From Paenibacillus sp. DMB5 (GTDB lineage Bacteria; Bacillota; Bacilli; Paenibacillales; Paenibacillaceae): a DNA stretch of 64,000 nt. This document shows, in pieces, positions 26,890 through 36,417 of the stretch. Both the position numbers and the translations under genes were made by a program. Position 1 is the first letter of the stretch; every line of letters starts with the position of its first letter. The stretch spans positions 30,979 through 94,978 of the forward strand of contig NZ_LRAC01000122.1 in NCBI RefSeq assembly GCF_001517085.1, in the 5' to 3' direction. Below the pieces are notes generated by a model, which ran no database searches, had not been told where the DNA came from, and saw only the letters and a program-made list of their open reading frames with translations.

Positions 26890-29800
26890 CTACTCGATCA
26901 AGCCGATTTTGTTCAGCAGCTGGTATAGAGCAGCAGCTGCTGCTTCACGGGTTGCCGGAGCAACCGGATTGAAGCTGGAACCTGTATCGCTGCCGATGAT
27001 GCCGGCTGCAGACAGGGTCTGCAGGCTATCCTTCGCGTAAGGAGCCACTTTCGCGCTGTCCGTATATGTTGTAAAGGAAGGATTTGTGCTCTTCAGTTCA
27101 GTTCCGGTTAATTTGAGCGCTCTGTCCAGAATCACTGCCAGCTCCTGGCGGGTTACATTCTGGGTTGGTGCAAATTTGCCGTTGCCGATACCCAGAATCA
27201 GACCTGCCTTGGAAGCAGCGGCTACATCCTGGGCGTACCAGGCAGTGGAGCTGACATCAGTGAAGGTAACACTGGCATCAGTACGAAGCCCGAGTGCGCG
27301 GGTCAGGAGCGCAGTGAATTCCGCACGGGTCAGGCTGCTCTTCGGCGAGAAGGTCGTAGCCGATGTACCTTGGATAATCAGCTTGTTAGCCAGAGCCTTT
27401 ATCGCTTCAGCTGAAGCCGAAGAAGCGATATCTGTAAATGCTGCGGCCGGCTTGCTTACTGCGGCATAAGTCGAGAAGCCCGGACGGCTTACAGTAACAA
27501 TCGTAGTTCCGTCTGTCTGCGGTTTGAATACAGATGCAACCGGAGTAACAACGCCGTCATCCTCGAAGAGAACACCGGCTGTATTCGGCTGGATAGCGCC
27601 TGGAACAGTAAAGGATCTCTTAATAAAGAGGTTAGTCGGTGTGTTCAAGTAGGTGCTGCCAGTAGCGGTAGTCCAGGAAGCCTCAAATGTAACCGGAGTT
27701 CCGATTACCGTGGACCCGGCAACGCTCGAAGTCAATTTTCCCGCGGCTTCAGGCGCCTGCTTGATGTCAAGCTTGAAGTTCTGTCCTGCAGGTGCAGATT
27801 TCAGCAAGGCTACAGGCAGAGCTACGGCAGAACCATTGACTGTAACTACAACACTGCTGTCGGCATGGATGCCTGCCAGCTGGGTCACCTGGGCTGCTGT
27901 CAGGTTCAGTTCAACTGCTGTGTCGGTTGTTGCAGCCAGCGCTATTACGACAGCGGTCTTGGCAGCTGCAGCGTTAGCCAGAGCAGTCTTCAGGTTGTCG
28001 TCGGTTACAGTAACAGTAGTCACTTTATCCTTGGACACAGTAACCGGAGTCAGGGTGGCCCGGGTCGTTCCTTCCTCAATCAGTGAGGCTGCGGCAGCAG
28101 GGACTGCCGGAGTTACAGGTGTTACTGCACCGCCGCCTCCGCCGTTAGTGCCTGTGTTTGGCGCCGGCTGATTGATGAAGCGGAATGAGGTGTAGGTAGT
28201 ATAGAATTCATCTTCGTATTGGTCGATCTTGATAGGCAGTTTGGAATTATCTTCAGCATTGATACCCAGCACTTGAAGCTTATAAACCCCGTCTGTCAGA
28301 TAAGCAACAGCGGGATTGCCGTTTGCATCAAGAATCGGATCTCCCTCACTGTCATATGGATGATAAGTGGCGCTGATTACAGTAGAGTAATCTCCCGGCT
28401 TAAAATATTTATCCGGAGAATCTGTAGCGGAAACCTGGAAATAACCCTTGGTTTTATCGTCCAGGCCTACGAGATCTACTTCATAATAATTGATGTCCTC
28501 TGCTTTCAGCTTGTAGTTGAGGACAGCTCCTGAATTGTTGTACACAATCGGTGTTGTGATCTCTGCTTCCTGGATACCAGTGCCCCAGTCAGGCTGATCC
28601 ACGGATTCATCGACGTTAATGGCGAACGGCAAGTGCAGGGTAGGCTGTCCCGGTGCTTCAAGAACAACATTACCTTGCAGCATCTGCGGTTCGGTTTTTG
28701 CAGACACATTAACGTTCAGATTGAAGTTGGAGGTACCATAAGCAGAGGCTGTTACTGTTGTCTTATCCAGCGTTGCAGTTACATTCTCAAGATCACCGTA
28801 GTTCCAGACTACAGAGGCAGAATAAGTAACCGCGCTGTTGCTTACGTTTTTAAGCTGCAGCTCTTTGGAAGCAACTGCGCCAGGCAGAAGAGTTCCGAAG
28901 CTGGTGGACGGATTGTAGTTGATTACGTTTTGTGCCGCAAAATTTTTGTCAAGAATAGTAATTGGCTCAAGCGCCTGTAGCAGCGCCGGTGTCTTAATGG
29001 CATTCTCTACGTTTGCCCGGCCAGGGCCTTGTGCGTACAGATCAACCGGATCGCCTTCATAAAGGAGCGGATCAGCAGTGTTGGCCAGTGCGGAACGGAT
29101 ATCAAACGGTGAGTATTCCGGATGTGCCTGCTTGATCAGTAGTGACAAGCCCGCGACGTGCGGAGTTGCCATGCTTGTGCCGCTGCTGCGGTGGTATGCC
29201 TGGGTATAATCCCCGCCGTATGCCGGATAGGTGGAGAGTACACCGTCGCCAGGGGCAACAATATCCGGCTTGATGCTGAGGTTTCCATCGACACTCGGGC
29301 CAAGGGAAGAGAAGTAAGTTATAGCATCACCGGTTGTATATTCGAGATTGTAATTGGAATCATAGGTGAAGGTTACAGAGTTTGACTTGCTGGCCAGAAT
29401 CGCTCTTGCCAGCTGGCGCCCGCTCTTGCCCTCGATATCAAGTGTAGGAATATAATCATATCCGCTGCTGAGGTTGGTGCCGATATAACCTTCACGATCC
29501 GTGTAGGATTCGTCCAGGTTTGCTATCTTCTTTTTCCCGGTAGGATCACTTGGATCTGCTTTGGCATTACCATTAAAAATAACAACGGCTTTGGCACCGT
29601 GTTCTTTGGCAATGGCAATTTTATCATCAAAAGTCAGATCGCCGCGTGACAACAGTACAATGGAACCTGAAATATCTTCCTCAGGGTAATCATCTTCCGA
29701 GCCGAGATCGGCATAGACAACCTTTACAGGCTCAGTTCCAAAAAACTCTGCAAAATTCTCTTCGCCTAATTCGAAAGCCATAACATTAAAAGGGAAGTAG

Positions 29801-31014
29801 GTGTTGTAAGTTACAGATGTGACCGAGTTGGCAATCTCTGCTTTGAATTTACCGGAGTAAGCCTTAATCGGACTTGTTACAGCGCCGACCGAAATAGCCA
29901 ATTGTGATACTGCAGGAGAGCCAAGGGAGAAATAGCCCGCTTCCCCGTTGTTTCCGTTGGCAATAACCGCTATAACTCCTGAGAGCACGGCGTTATTGAT
30001 CGCGATGGAGTCAGGGGAATTTACGTCTTTTTCGGAATCAGAGCCGAGCGACAGGTTGATGACATCCATGCCGTCCTTAACGGCATGCTCAATCCCGTCG
30101 ATAACCTGGGCGGATGAACCGGAAGAGGTGCTCGGGTCATCAAGATTTCGTCCCAGAACCTTATATGCGTAAAGCTCTGCACCTGGTGCTACGCCTTTTT
30201 GGGCAACATCACCTTTTGCGGCATATTGTCCGATAATCGTACCCGAGACATGCGTTCCGTGGGAAGTTCCGTTATAGCCTGTCTTGTAAGGATCTTCTTC
30301 CTTGGTCAAAGGCACTTCTTCATAGGGATCTTCATCCTGATAGAAGGAATCGTAGCCGCCCTTGTAGACAGGGGCAATGTCCGGATGCAGGTAATCCACA
30401 CCGGTATCAATAACACCGACCTTGAGCCCTGCGCCTGTAATGCCCTGATCCGCAGCCCAATCCGCATGAATCTGCTCCAGAGGAGCCTTATCATTTCTGT
30501 AAGTAGCCTCTGTTACGGTTACATCGGGAAGGGCGTACCAGGTGCTGTTCGGATAGATGGAGGTAACGCCGGAGATTTTGGCGAGCTTCGGAATTTCATT
30601 GGCCGGGACGGACACTTCAAAGCCGTTCAGTACTGTGTCATACCGGTAGTTGACGGTCAGATCAATGCCGAGATCATCGGCTTTATCAAGTACCTCGGAC
30701 TGCTGGCTCTTCACCGCAGCTTCCGTAGCTGTCTTGGAGAGCGCGGAGATTCCTTGCTTGGCAGCGTATTTGCCTACTGCTGCAGGCTGGCCGCTCAATT
30801 GCACAATGACGCGGACTTCTTTTGAAGATTTGGTGTCGATCTGTGGTGAAATATACGTCTGATTGGATGGCTGTGTAATCGAGGTTAAAGATTTAGTCGA
30901 TGATAGCGTCTGCGGGCTGCCGGCGGCAAAAGCCGCTCCAGGAATCATGCCTGCTGTCACTCCAAGTGACAGGGTGATAACAGACAGCTTGCGAGGTAGT
31001 TTATTCCACTCCAA
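26890..31014 (-). CDS. Cell-surface subtilisin-like serine protease with PA and S-layer homology domains
   Basis: 1374-aa exported protease anchored to the wall. A signal peptide (KLSVITLSLGVTAGMIPGAAFA) is followed by an inhibitor-type propeptide (EVRVIVQLSGQPAAV). The S8 catalytic domain has VIDTGVDYLHPDI (Asp203), NGTSHGTHVSGTI (His252), the oxyanion region ANGNNGE (Asn355) and SSGTSMATPHVAG (Ser614). A PA-type insert lies about 400-545 (IVLLSRGDLTFDDKIAIAKEHGAKAVVIFNG), as in Vpr-type subtilases. Beta-rich domains follow, then a Gly/Pro linker near 960 and three S-layer homology repeats from about 1195 (FTDIASSASAEAIKALANKLIIQG, FTDVSSTAWYAQDVAAA, YTDSAKVAPYAKDSLQTLSAAGIIG). The start is TTG at 31014 after GGAGGGG. 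It probably degrades extracellular protein while bound to wall polymers. Confidence 0.93.
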   Translation of the reverse strand: MEWNKLPRKLSVITLSLGVTAGMIPGAAFAAGSPQTLSSTKSLTSITQPSNQTYISPQIDTKSSKEVRVIVQLSGQPAAVGKYAAKQGISALSKTATEAAVKSQQSEVLDKADDLGIDLTVNYRYDTVLNGFEVSVPANEIPKLAKISGVTSIYPNSTWYALPDVTVTEATYRNDKAPLEQIHADWAADQGITGAGLKVGVIDTGVDYLHPDIAPVYKGGYDSFYQDEDPYEEVPLTKEEDPYKTGYNGTSHGTHVSGTIIGQYAAKGDVAQKGVAPGAELYAYKVLGRNLDDPSTSSGSSAQVIDGIEHAVKDGMDVINLSLGSDSEKDVNSPDSIAINNAVLSGVIAVIANGNNGEAGYFSLGSPAVSQLAISVGAVTSPIKAYSGKFKAEIANSVTSVTYNTYFPFNVMAFELGEENFAEFFGTEPVKVVYADLGSEDDYPEEDISGSIVLLSRGDLTFDDKIAIAKEHGAKAVVIFNGNAKADPSDPTGKKKIANLDESYTDREGYIGTNLSSGYDYIPTLDIEGKSGRQLARAILASKSNSVTFTYDSNYNLEYTTGDAITYFSSLGPSVDGNLSIKPDIVAPGDGVLSTYPAYGGDYTQAYHRSSGTSMATPHVAGLSLLIKQAHPEYSPFDIRSALANTADPLLYEGDPVDLYAQGPGRANVENAIKTPALLQALEPITILDKNFAAQNVINYNPSTSFGTLLPGAVASKELQLKNVSNSAVTYSASVVWNYGDLENVTATLDKTTVTASAYGTSNFNLNVNVSAKTEPQMLQGNVVLEAPGQPTLHLPFAINVDESVDQPDWGTGIQEAEITTPIVYNNSGAVLNYKLKAEDINYYEVDLVGLDDKTKGYFQVSATDSPDKYFKPGDYSTVISATYHPYDSEGDPILDANGNPAVAYLTDGVYKLQVLGINAEDNSKLPIKIDQYEDEFYTTYTSFRFINQPAPNTGTNGGGGGAVTPVTPAVPAAAASLIEEGTTRATLTPVTVSKDKVTTVTVTDDNLKTALANAAAAKTAVVIALAATTDTAVELNLTAAQVTQLAGIHADSSVVVTVNGSAVALPVALLKSAPAGQNFKLDIKQAPEAAGKLTSSVAGSTVIGTPVTFEASWTTATGSTYLNTPTNLFIKRSFTVPGAIQPNTAGVLFEDDGVVTPVASVFKPQTDGTTIVTVSRPGFSTYAAVSKPAAAFTDIASSASAEAIKALANKLIIQGTSATTFSPKSSLTRAEFTALLTRALGLRTDASVTFTDVSSTAWYAQDVAAASKAGLILGIGNGKFAPTQNVTRQELAVILDRALKLTGTELKSTNPSFTTYTDSAKVAPYAKDSLQTLSAAGIIGSDTGSSFNPVAPATREAAAAALYQLLNKIGLIE

Positions 31015-31609
31015 ATGTAATCCCCTCCAGATGAGTATGTGTACTGATACAGCTGAATTTTTCCTGCTATAGACAGTAGTCCGATTCTCCTTTCTAGTAA
31101 TCTCTTTTTATTTCCGTCCCGGCTAGTAGGAAAAATATTAAGAAGATTCTACCATTGGTAAAATGTAAAATCCAGTTAAAAGTAATGCTGTTTTTTAGGG
31201 GGGATATCACGCATGAAGTAAAACGTAACATAAATACGGTTAATAATAAGAATAAAATGGATAAAAAGTACTATTTTGTAGGAATAAAGATATTAAAAAT
31301 TTTGCTTAAGTGAGGTAATGTTACACGCTAAATCAAAAAAGTCCTATATTTATGAGTCGAAAGTATTAAAACACTGCTTTTATGTAATGGGAATAATATA
31401 TGTTTTATTGATATCAAATGGAATTGTTAACTAAATATAGATATTATCCCGACAGAAAGAGTAGGGAAAAATGGACAGACCCGTTCCAGGTAAGTTTTTC
31501 CTGTTGTTTAAGATTAAACATAAAAACTGCGTATAAACCATGCAGCATCAATACAAAATAAAATGGTCAGTTTGTGTTTGGCATATCAGGCAGAAAGCAG
31601 GGATTATCC
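31015..31609. other. AT-rich intergenic region between divergent genes
   Basis: About 595 bp with no gene. It should hold the promoters of the surface protease (leftward) and of the small-protein pair (rightward). The AT content is clearly higher than in surrounding genes. A palindrome (31505-31520) and a TATAAA at 31532-31537 lie before the rightward gene. I recognise no riboswitch class. Confidence 0.6.
31505..31520. promoter_or_regulatory. Inverted repeat upstream of the small-protein genes
   Basis: TGTTTAA-GA-TTAAACA, perfect 7-bp arms with a 2-bp centre, 12 bp before TATAAA (31532-31537), in the position of a -35 box. It may be an operator for an unknown regulator. Confidence 0.4.
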
Positions 31610-31981
31610 TTGTCCGAAAAAAACATACTTGCTTATTTTAAAGCTCCCGAAGAAGCAGAAGGCGTCGCCAGGAAGCTTCAGGCGCTTCGTGTAATCGACA
31701 TGTCCATAGACACCTTCAGTAAATACCCCGGCAATGCGCAGTACTCGGGAAATAACCCGCTGACTGGAGATATTCCCAGCCTGGCGACCATGACGTTGAA
31801 CTCCACGATGGACAGTCATTCAGCGGGGATACTGGCGGCAGCAGATTCCAGCGCGAGCGGAATGAGCCACGGAGGAGACGGCGGTCCCACAGGCAGAAAT
31901 ATTTTGCTGACCGTAGTTGTGGACTCCGATTCTTTTGACCAGGCTTTAAAAATCATTGAAGATGCCGGCGGAATGATTTGA
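31610..31981 (+). CDS. Hypothetical protein, possibly stress-related
   Basis: About 124-aa soluble protein. I place the start at TTG 31610 (MSEKNILAYFKAPEEAEGVARKLQALRVIDMSIDTFSKYPG), with GCAGGGA just upstream; an in-frame GTG at 31574 is the alternative. An N-terminal beta-alpha-beta look (one strand, helix EEAEGVARKLQALR, strand) and a second such half at the end (NILLTVVVDSDSFDQALKIIEDAGGMI) flank a Ser/Gly-rich loop. The pattern is reminiscent of small general-stress proteins of Bacillus such as the 17M/YflT type, but similarity is structural impression only. A YfhD-like gene follows 39 nt later. Confidence 0.6.
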   Translation: MSEKNILAYFKAPEEAEGVARKLQALRVIDMSIDTFSKYPGNAQYSGNNPLTGDIPSLATMTLNSTMDSHSAGILAAADSSASGMSHGGDGGPTGRNILLTVVVDSDSFDQALKIIEDAGGMI

Positions 31982-32020
31982 AGTTTTGCATTTAAGAACA
32001 ACACGGAGGCTGATCCCGAT

Positions 32021-32200
32021 ATGGATAGAGAAAATTCAAAAATATTCTCCAAAACAGACAAACAAAAAATGCTCTACGAAGCCAAATTAGAGGATGTGGA
32101 GTTTTCGGCGGCGGAGGCCGATCAGGATGACCTTGAAGCGCTTGATCGTTCGCGTGAGGCCGATAAACGGCAGCTGCATGAAATTTTGAAGAAGGAATAG
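32021..32200 (+). CDS. Small YfhD-like acidic protein (59 aa)
   Basis: A 59-residue, highly charged protein: MDRENSKIFSKTDKQKMLY then KLEDVEFSAAEADQDDLEAL and DRSREADKRQ. The core EDVEFS..(E/L)AD..DLEAL.R...AD.RQ matches, from memory, the YfhD family of short Bacillales proteins of unknown role. ACGGAGG lies 12 nt before the ATG, slightly far. It is probably co-transcribed with the preceding gene and is followed by a terminator. No membrane segment; predicted largely helical. Confidence 0.72.
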   Translation: MDRENSKIFSKTDKQKMLYEAKLEDVEFSAAEADQDDLEALDRSREADKRQLHEILKKE

Positions 32201-32235
32201 CTGAGTTAAGATAAGGAAGGTTATCTTTTGACATG

Positions 32236-32260
32236 CCCCACGAACTGTGGGGTTTTTTTG
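32236..32260 (+). terminator. Terminator of the small-protein unit
   Basis: CCCCAC, loop GAACT, GTGGGG, then T7. Confidence 0.85.
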
Positions 32261-32312
32261 TGCTCTGCCGTGTATAATGAGATGGATAAGCAATTGCTTG
32301 GAGGGAATCGGA

Positions 32313-32687
32313 ATGAACACTTTTATATTATGGGGCGGCCTGGCGTTACTGGTTGCTCTGCTTACTTTTTTGAACCAGAAGCAGGTCTATTCTTCTAAAG
32401 TAAAGCGGGCTTACCGCGAGCTGCGGGAGCTTACGGAGCGGGTGCGTGACGGCCGGTCTGAAGCTGCTGATCTCGAGAGCTGGGAATCCCTGCTTGCGGA
32501 AATGGAGAAGCATCCGAATGAATTTAACAAGCTGGATTATGAAATCGGCCTGCGCCGGGGATTTGTGCTGTACCTTGAGCGGCATTATCCGCAGGATGTA
32601 AGGCTTCCCGCTCTGCAGGAGGCGGCAGCCCATCAGAAGGATTCAGTGTGGGGGATTAAGTTCGGTGACTACGGGTCCAAGAAGTGA
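32313..32687 (+). CDS. Hypothetical protein with N-terminal membrane helix
   Basis: 124-aa protein beginning MNTFILWGGLALLVALLTFLNQKQVYSSKVKRAYRELREL: one hydrophobic helix at residues 3-20, then a positively charged, helical cytoplasmic part (probably coiled-coil around residues 28-75). A later stretch DYEIGLRRGFVLYLERHYPQDVRLPALQEAAAHQKDSVWGIKFGDYG looks folded. The start at 32313 follows GGAGGG. No family recognised; topology suggests a small membrane adaptor. Confidence 0.7.
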   Translation: MNTFILWGGLALLVALLTFLNQKQVYSSKVKRAYRELRELTERVRDGRSEAADLESWESLLAEMEKHPNEFNKLDYEIGLRRGFVLYLERHYPQDVRLPALQEAAAHQKDSVWGIKFGDYGSKK

Positions 32688-32725
32688 GCGCGCAACGCAG
32701 CGGGATAGAATCAAATATTTAAAAT

Positions 32726-32734
32726 TGTTATAAT
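32726..32734 (+). promoter_or_regulatory. Extended -10 promoter element before the PAS-MCP gene
   Basis: TGT followed by perfect TATAAT (32729-32734), about 95 nt before the gene start; I see no clear -35 box. Confidence 0.45.
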
Positions 32735-32828
32735 CCATAATAGCTTTTCTGCCGTTAATATAGAATATATACCTTATGAATATTTAAAGCCGCAGAATCT
32801 CAATTGAGCCTCACAGGGAGATAGTATT

Positions 32829-33740
32829 ATGGAGAATGGATCAGTTCCAGCAGTCACAGAGGCGCTGGTAGTCAAAGCTATGGAGAAGAATCTTGCCCTG
32901 ATCCGCTTTGATCTTGACCGCAGAGTGGCCTACGTCAATGAAGTATTTGCCGGTTCAATGAAATATAAATCAGAGGATATGTACGGAATGCATCACCGGG
33001 AGTTATGCTTTCCTGAGTTTGTGAACAGTCCGGACTACGAAATCTTCTGGCAGAATCTGTTTTCCGGAACCAGCTTTCAGGATAAGATTGAAAGAATGGA
33101 TTCAGAGGGGAACACTGTTTGGCTCGAAGCAACCTATATGCCTATTTTTGAAGAAACGGGCCACCATGTAATCGGCGTAAGCAAGATTGCGACCAATATT
33201 ACACACCGGCAGACCGATGTAAACCATGTGGTGGAGCAGATGCAGAGAATGGCTGACAGCCTGAACCGGCGGGCAGAGCAGGGGATTGAACGGAGCCGGG
33301 AAATGCTGCTCAGCATCAATAATATCGCCAGGGTATCGGACGAGAACACTCTTATCATAAAGAGTCTGCAAAACAAGGCTGTGGATATTCAAGGGGTAGT
33401 ACAAACTATCCGTGATATTGCTTCGCAGACACATTTGCTGGCGCTTAATGCTGCAATTGAAGCGGCGCATGCCGGGGAGTTCGGGCGGGGGTTCGATGTC
33501 GTAGCCAAGGAGGTCCGGAAGCTCTCGGGTATGGTGCAGGAATCCATTGGCGAGGTACGGAACAGTGTCAAGGCGATTACTGAGGAAATCGGCAGCATGT
33601 CGACTGGCCTGGAGCATGTTCAGGCGAGCGTCAAAGAGAGCCAGAAGCAGATTGAGGTAGCCCTTGAGGAGTTTACAGGCATTGCGGTCTCGGCCAGTGA
33701 GCTGGATATTCAGGCGAGGGCGGTTATGAATATTATCTGA
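32829..33740 (+). CDS. Soluble PAS domain methyl-accepting chemotaxis-type protein
   Basis: 303-aa cytoplasmic sensor. Residues about 18-125 form a PAS domain (IRFDLDRRVAYVNEVFAGSMKYKSEDMYGMHHRELCFPEFV, ending VIGVSKIATNITHRQ). The rest is a short methyl-accepting signalling coiled coil with the hairpin tip IRDIASQTHLLALNAAIEAAHAGEFGRGFDVVAKEVRKLS. There is no membrane segment, so it senses an internal signal, perhaps redox or a ligand via PAS. The signalling domain is much shorter than in standard chemoreceptors, so it may act on a CheA cluster or on a partner. GGGAGATAG precedes the ATG. Confidence 0.88.
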   Translation: MENGSVPAVTEALVVKAMEKNLALIRFDLDRRVAYVNEVFAGSMKYKSEDMYGMHHRELCFPEFVNSPDYEIFWQNLFSGTSFQDKIERMDSEGNTVWLEATYMPIFEETGHHVIGVSKIATNITHRQTDVNHVVEQMQRMADSLNRRAEQGIERSREMLLSINNIARVSDENTLIIKSLQNKAVDIQGVVQTIRDIASQTHLLALNAAIEAAHAGEFGRGFDVVAKEVRKLSGMVQESIGEVRNSVKAITEEIGSMSTGLEHVQASVKESQKQIEVALEEFTGIAVSASELDIQARAVMNII

Positions 33741-33755
33741 TTTTATCCAACATGG

Positions 33756-33796
33756 CAGTATGGTGCTCCTGAAGCAGGGAGGCCATACTGTTTTTT
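33756..33796 (+). terminator. Terminator after the PAS-MCP gene
   Basis: CAGTATGG and CCATACTG arms (with an inner GCTCC/GGGAG stem), then T6. Confidence 0.85.
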
Positions 33797-33958
33797 ATCG
33801 GATATTTCTGTTTTGCGGGGGGTGCGGCCGTTTTTACTTATTGCTAAATAGCAGGAAAGTTATTAGATTTCAGCTGAATCAGCCGATATAATATTAAATT
33901 ATATAAAATTTAGAATTTTGCCAGTTATGTGTGGAATGGTTTAAAGGGGGATGAGGTC

Positions 33959-36412
33959 ATGGAGCACATGCATATGCATGGCAGTCATGACAAGCTGCTC
34001 GTATTTTTTTCGTATTTGATAGCTGTTGCAGCTTCATATACGGTATTGGAGCTGGCGGGCATACTGGGGATATCTAAGGGCAGGCGGCGGGTGATGTGGC
34101 TTGTATTCGGGGCCGTCATCATGGGGATGGGCGTATGGTCTATGCATTTTGTCGGCATGCTGGCCTTGAAACTGCCTGTACCAGTCGCTTATAACCTGAT
34201 GGTTGTACTGCTGTCTATGACAGTTGCGGTCATTGCTTCGCTGGTTGCCTTGATTGTCATCAGCCACTTCAGGCGCGGAACCGTTCCGCTTCTGGTGAGC
34301 GGGCTGCTGCTTGCCCTGGGTATTTTCGGTATGCATTACATAGGCATGTCCGCGATGCAGATTGGAATTTCGTATAGATTAGACTATGTAGTACTGTCAT
34401 TTGTTGTTGCCCTGGCGGCATCCGTTGTTGCGCTGGGACTGTCTTCCCAGCTGCTCATAAACCGCACGGCAGTGGGTCCGGGAAAGAAGCTGATTAGCGG
34501 ACTTGTCATGGGCGTCGCTATTGTAGGAATGCATTATACCGGAATGCTTGCGGCAAGCTTTGAGCCCGAGAGCCGTTCCTGGTTGAATACCGGGGTAGTA
34601 CTGGATCAGAAATGGCTGGCCTATGTCATTGCCGGGGGGACGCTGTTCACGCTGGGCCTGTCTGTTACCGGAGTTTATATTTCGAGCCGTTTTTCCAGAA
34701 AGGATACAGAGCTTCTAATCAGTGAAAAATGGTACAGATCGCTCTATGAAAATAATCAGGATGCCATCATTTCGATTGATCTTAATTTACGTATAATTGG
34801 CTCCAATCCTGCAGCCACGACTATTAGCGGCATCAGCAGCAAGGAGTTCAAAGAGCAGTCACTGGACTCCATCCTGGGTATTATTGCAGCGGAGGACCAG
34901 GAACTGATCCGTGAGATGTTTATCCGGTCTCTTGCCGGAGAGCAGGTCAGCTATGAAACGGCGATCATGCACAGAAACGGACAAAAGCTGGATATCAGCA
35001 TTAATATCGCCCCGGTTATGGTCGATGGCCTGGTGGCCGGCATTTATGTCATTGCCCGGGATATTACGGAGGAGAAGCAGGCCAAGGAGCAGACCCGCTA
35101 TCTGGCCTTTCACGATGAGCTGACAGGTCTTCCGAACCGCCGGATGTTCAGTCAGTTGCTCTCCCAGACCATTGAAGCACATCATGAAACCCGGGAGCCT
35201 TTTGCCGTACTCGTTATGAATTTTGACAGGTTCAAGCTTATTAATGATACACTGGGACATTTGCATGGTGATCTCTTTCTGCAGGAGATGAGCAACAGGA
35301 TTATAGACAGCGTTGTTAATGGGCAGATGGCGCTGGCACGGCTGGAGGGCGATGAATTTGCACTGCTCTGCCGGTTCTCGAGGGAAAAAATGAATGTCAC
35401 GGATATTGTGGAACAAATGATTGCAGCGATCAAGCAGCCGGTCCACCTCAAGGAGCGGGATCTCTACGTTACAGTCAGTATCGGTATTTCCTTTTATCCG
35501 GGCCACGGCCAGAATCCGGAAGAGCTGCTCAAAAATGCCGGAACGGCCATGTATGAAGTGAAGAAAAACGGCAGGAATGATTACCAGTTTTTCTCGGACG
35601 ACCTAAACGGCCTGATTATGGAGCAGCTGGAGCTGGAATCGGATCTGCGCAAAGGGCTTGCGCGCGGTGAGTTCACGGTGCATTATCAGCCGCAGATCCG
35701 GGCAGCAGACAATGAGCGGATTATCGGGGTAGAGGCGCTGGTGCGCTGGAATCATCCGGTAAAAGGCCTGCTCGGTCCAGGTCTGTTCATTCCCGCTGCG
35801 GAAGTGACAGGACGGATCGTTGAGCTTGGCAATTTTGTGCTGCGCGAAGCCTGCCGGCAGATGCGGCAGTGGCATGATGCGGGCGGTCCGCGCATTCCGG
35901 TTGCCGTCAATTTATCCTCACAGCAGTTTCTTCAGTATAATCTGCTGGAGGATATCCGGGATATTCTCCGGGAAACGGGTCTGGCGCCCGAGTACCTCGA
36001 GCTGGAGATTACCGAGAGCATGATGATGGATGCTTCCAGAGCCAGCGCTATTCTAAATGATCTGGTAAAAAGCGGGATCCGGATCAGCCTGGATGACTTC
36101 GGGACCGGCTACAGCTCGCTGGGGTATCTGAAGCTGTATCCTATACACAAGGTGAAGATCGACCGTTCGTTCATCAGCGGCATTACGGGCAGCAGCCATG
36201 ACCGGGCCATTGTGGCAACCATCCTGACCATGGCAGAACATCTCGGCATGCAGGTGATTGCCGAAGGCATCGAAATGAAGGAGCAGCTGGACATCCTGGT
36301 GGAAAGCGGCTGCCGGGATATTCAAGGGTATTATTATAGCAAGCCGCTGGCTGCTGAGGAGCTGGAACGGGAATATTTGCGCCCGGCAGAGCCTGTTAGC
36401 AAAATAATCTGA
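33959..36412 (+). CDS. MHYT-PAS-GGDEF-EAL c-di-GMP signalling membrane protein
   Basis: 817-aa integral membrane protein. An N-terminal MHYT sensor of about seven helices carries three MH[FY]xGM motifs (MHFVGM, MHYIGM, MHYTGM) proposed to bind a metal and sense O2, CO or NO. A PAS domain follows (YENNQDAIISIDLNLRIIGSNPAA), then GGDEF and EAL domains. The cyclase signature is ARLEGDEFALL, with Glu replacing the first Gly, so cyclase activity is doubtful. The EAL domain is intact (GVEALVRWNHP, NLSSQQF, EITESMMM, SLDDFGTGYSSLGYL, QGYYYSKPL), so phosphodiesterase activity is likely. The start at 33959 follows GGGGGATGAGG. It is probably a sensor that lowers c-di-GMP to affect motility or biofilm. 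Confidence 0.92.
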   Translation: MEHMHMHGSHDKLLVFFSYLIAVAASYTVLELAGILGISKGRRRVMWLVFGAVIMGMGVWSMHFVGMLALKLPVPVAYNLMVVLLSMTVAVIASLVALIVISHFRRGTVPLLVSGLLLALGIFGMHYIGMSAMQIGISYRLDYVVLSFVVALAASVVALGLSSQLLINRTAVGPGKKLISGLVMGVAIVGMHYTGMLAASFEPESRSWLNTGVVLDQKWLAYVIAGGTLFTLGLSVTGVYISSRFSRKDTELLISEKWYRSLYENNQDAIISIDLNLRIIGSNPAATTISGISSKEFKEQSLDSILGIIAAEDQELIREMFIRSLAGEQVSYETAIMHRNGQKLDISINIAPVMVDGLVAGIYVIARDITEEKQAKEQTRYLAFHDELTGLPNRRMFSQLLSQTIEAHHETREPFAVLVMNFDRFKLINDTLGHLHGDLFLQEMSNRIIDSVVNGQMALARLEGDEFALLCRFSREKMNVTDIVEQMIAAIKQPVHLKERDLYVTVSIGISFYPGHGQNPEELLKNAGTAMYEVKKNGRNDYQFFSDDLNGLIMEQLELESDLRKGLARGEFTVHYQPQIRAADNERIIGVEALVRWNHPVKGLLGPGLFIPAAEVTGRIVELGNFVLREACRQMRQWHDAGGPRIPVAVNLSSQQFLQYNLLEDIRDILRETGLAPEYLELEITESMMMDASRASAILNDLVKSGIRISLDDFGTGYSSLGYLKLYPIHKVKIDRSFISGITGSSHDRAIVATILTMAEHLGMQVIAEGIEMKEQLDILVESGCRDIQGYYYSKPLAAEELEREYLRPAEPVSKII

Positions 36413-36417
36413 AAAAG

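Noticed and set aside
31441..31573. Riboswitch in the AT-rich region before the small-protein genes
   Set aside because: I looked for c-di-GMP, c-di-AMP, lysine and SAM consensus cores and found none; only a palindrome and a -10-like box are visible.
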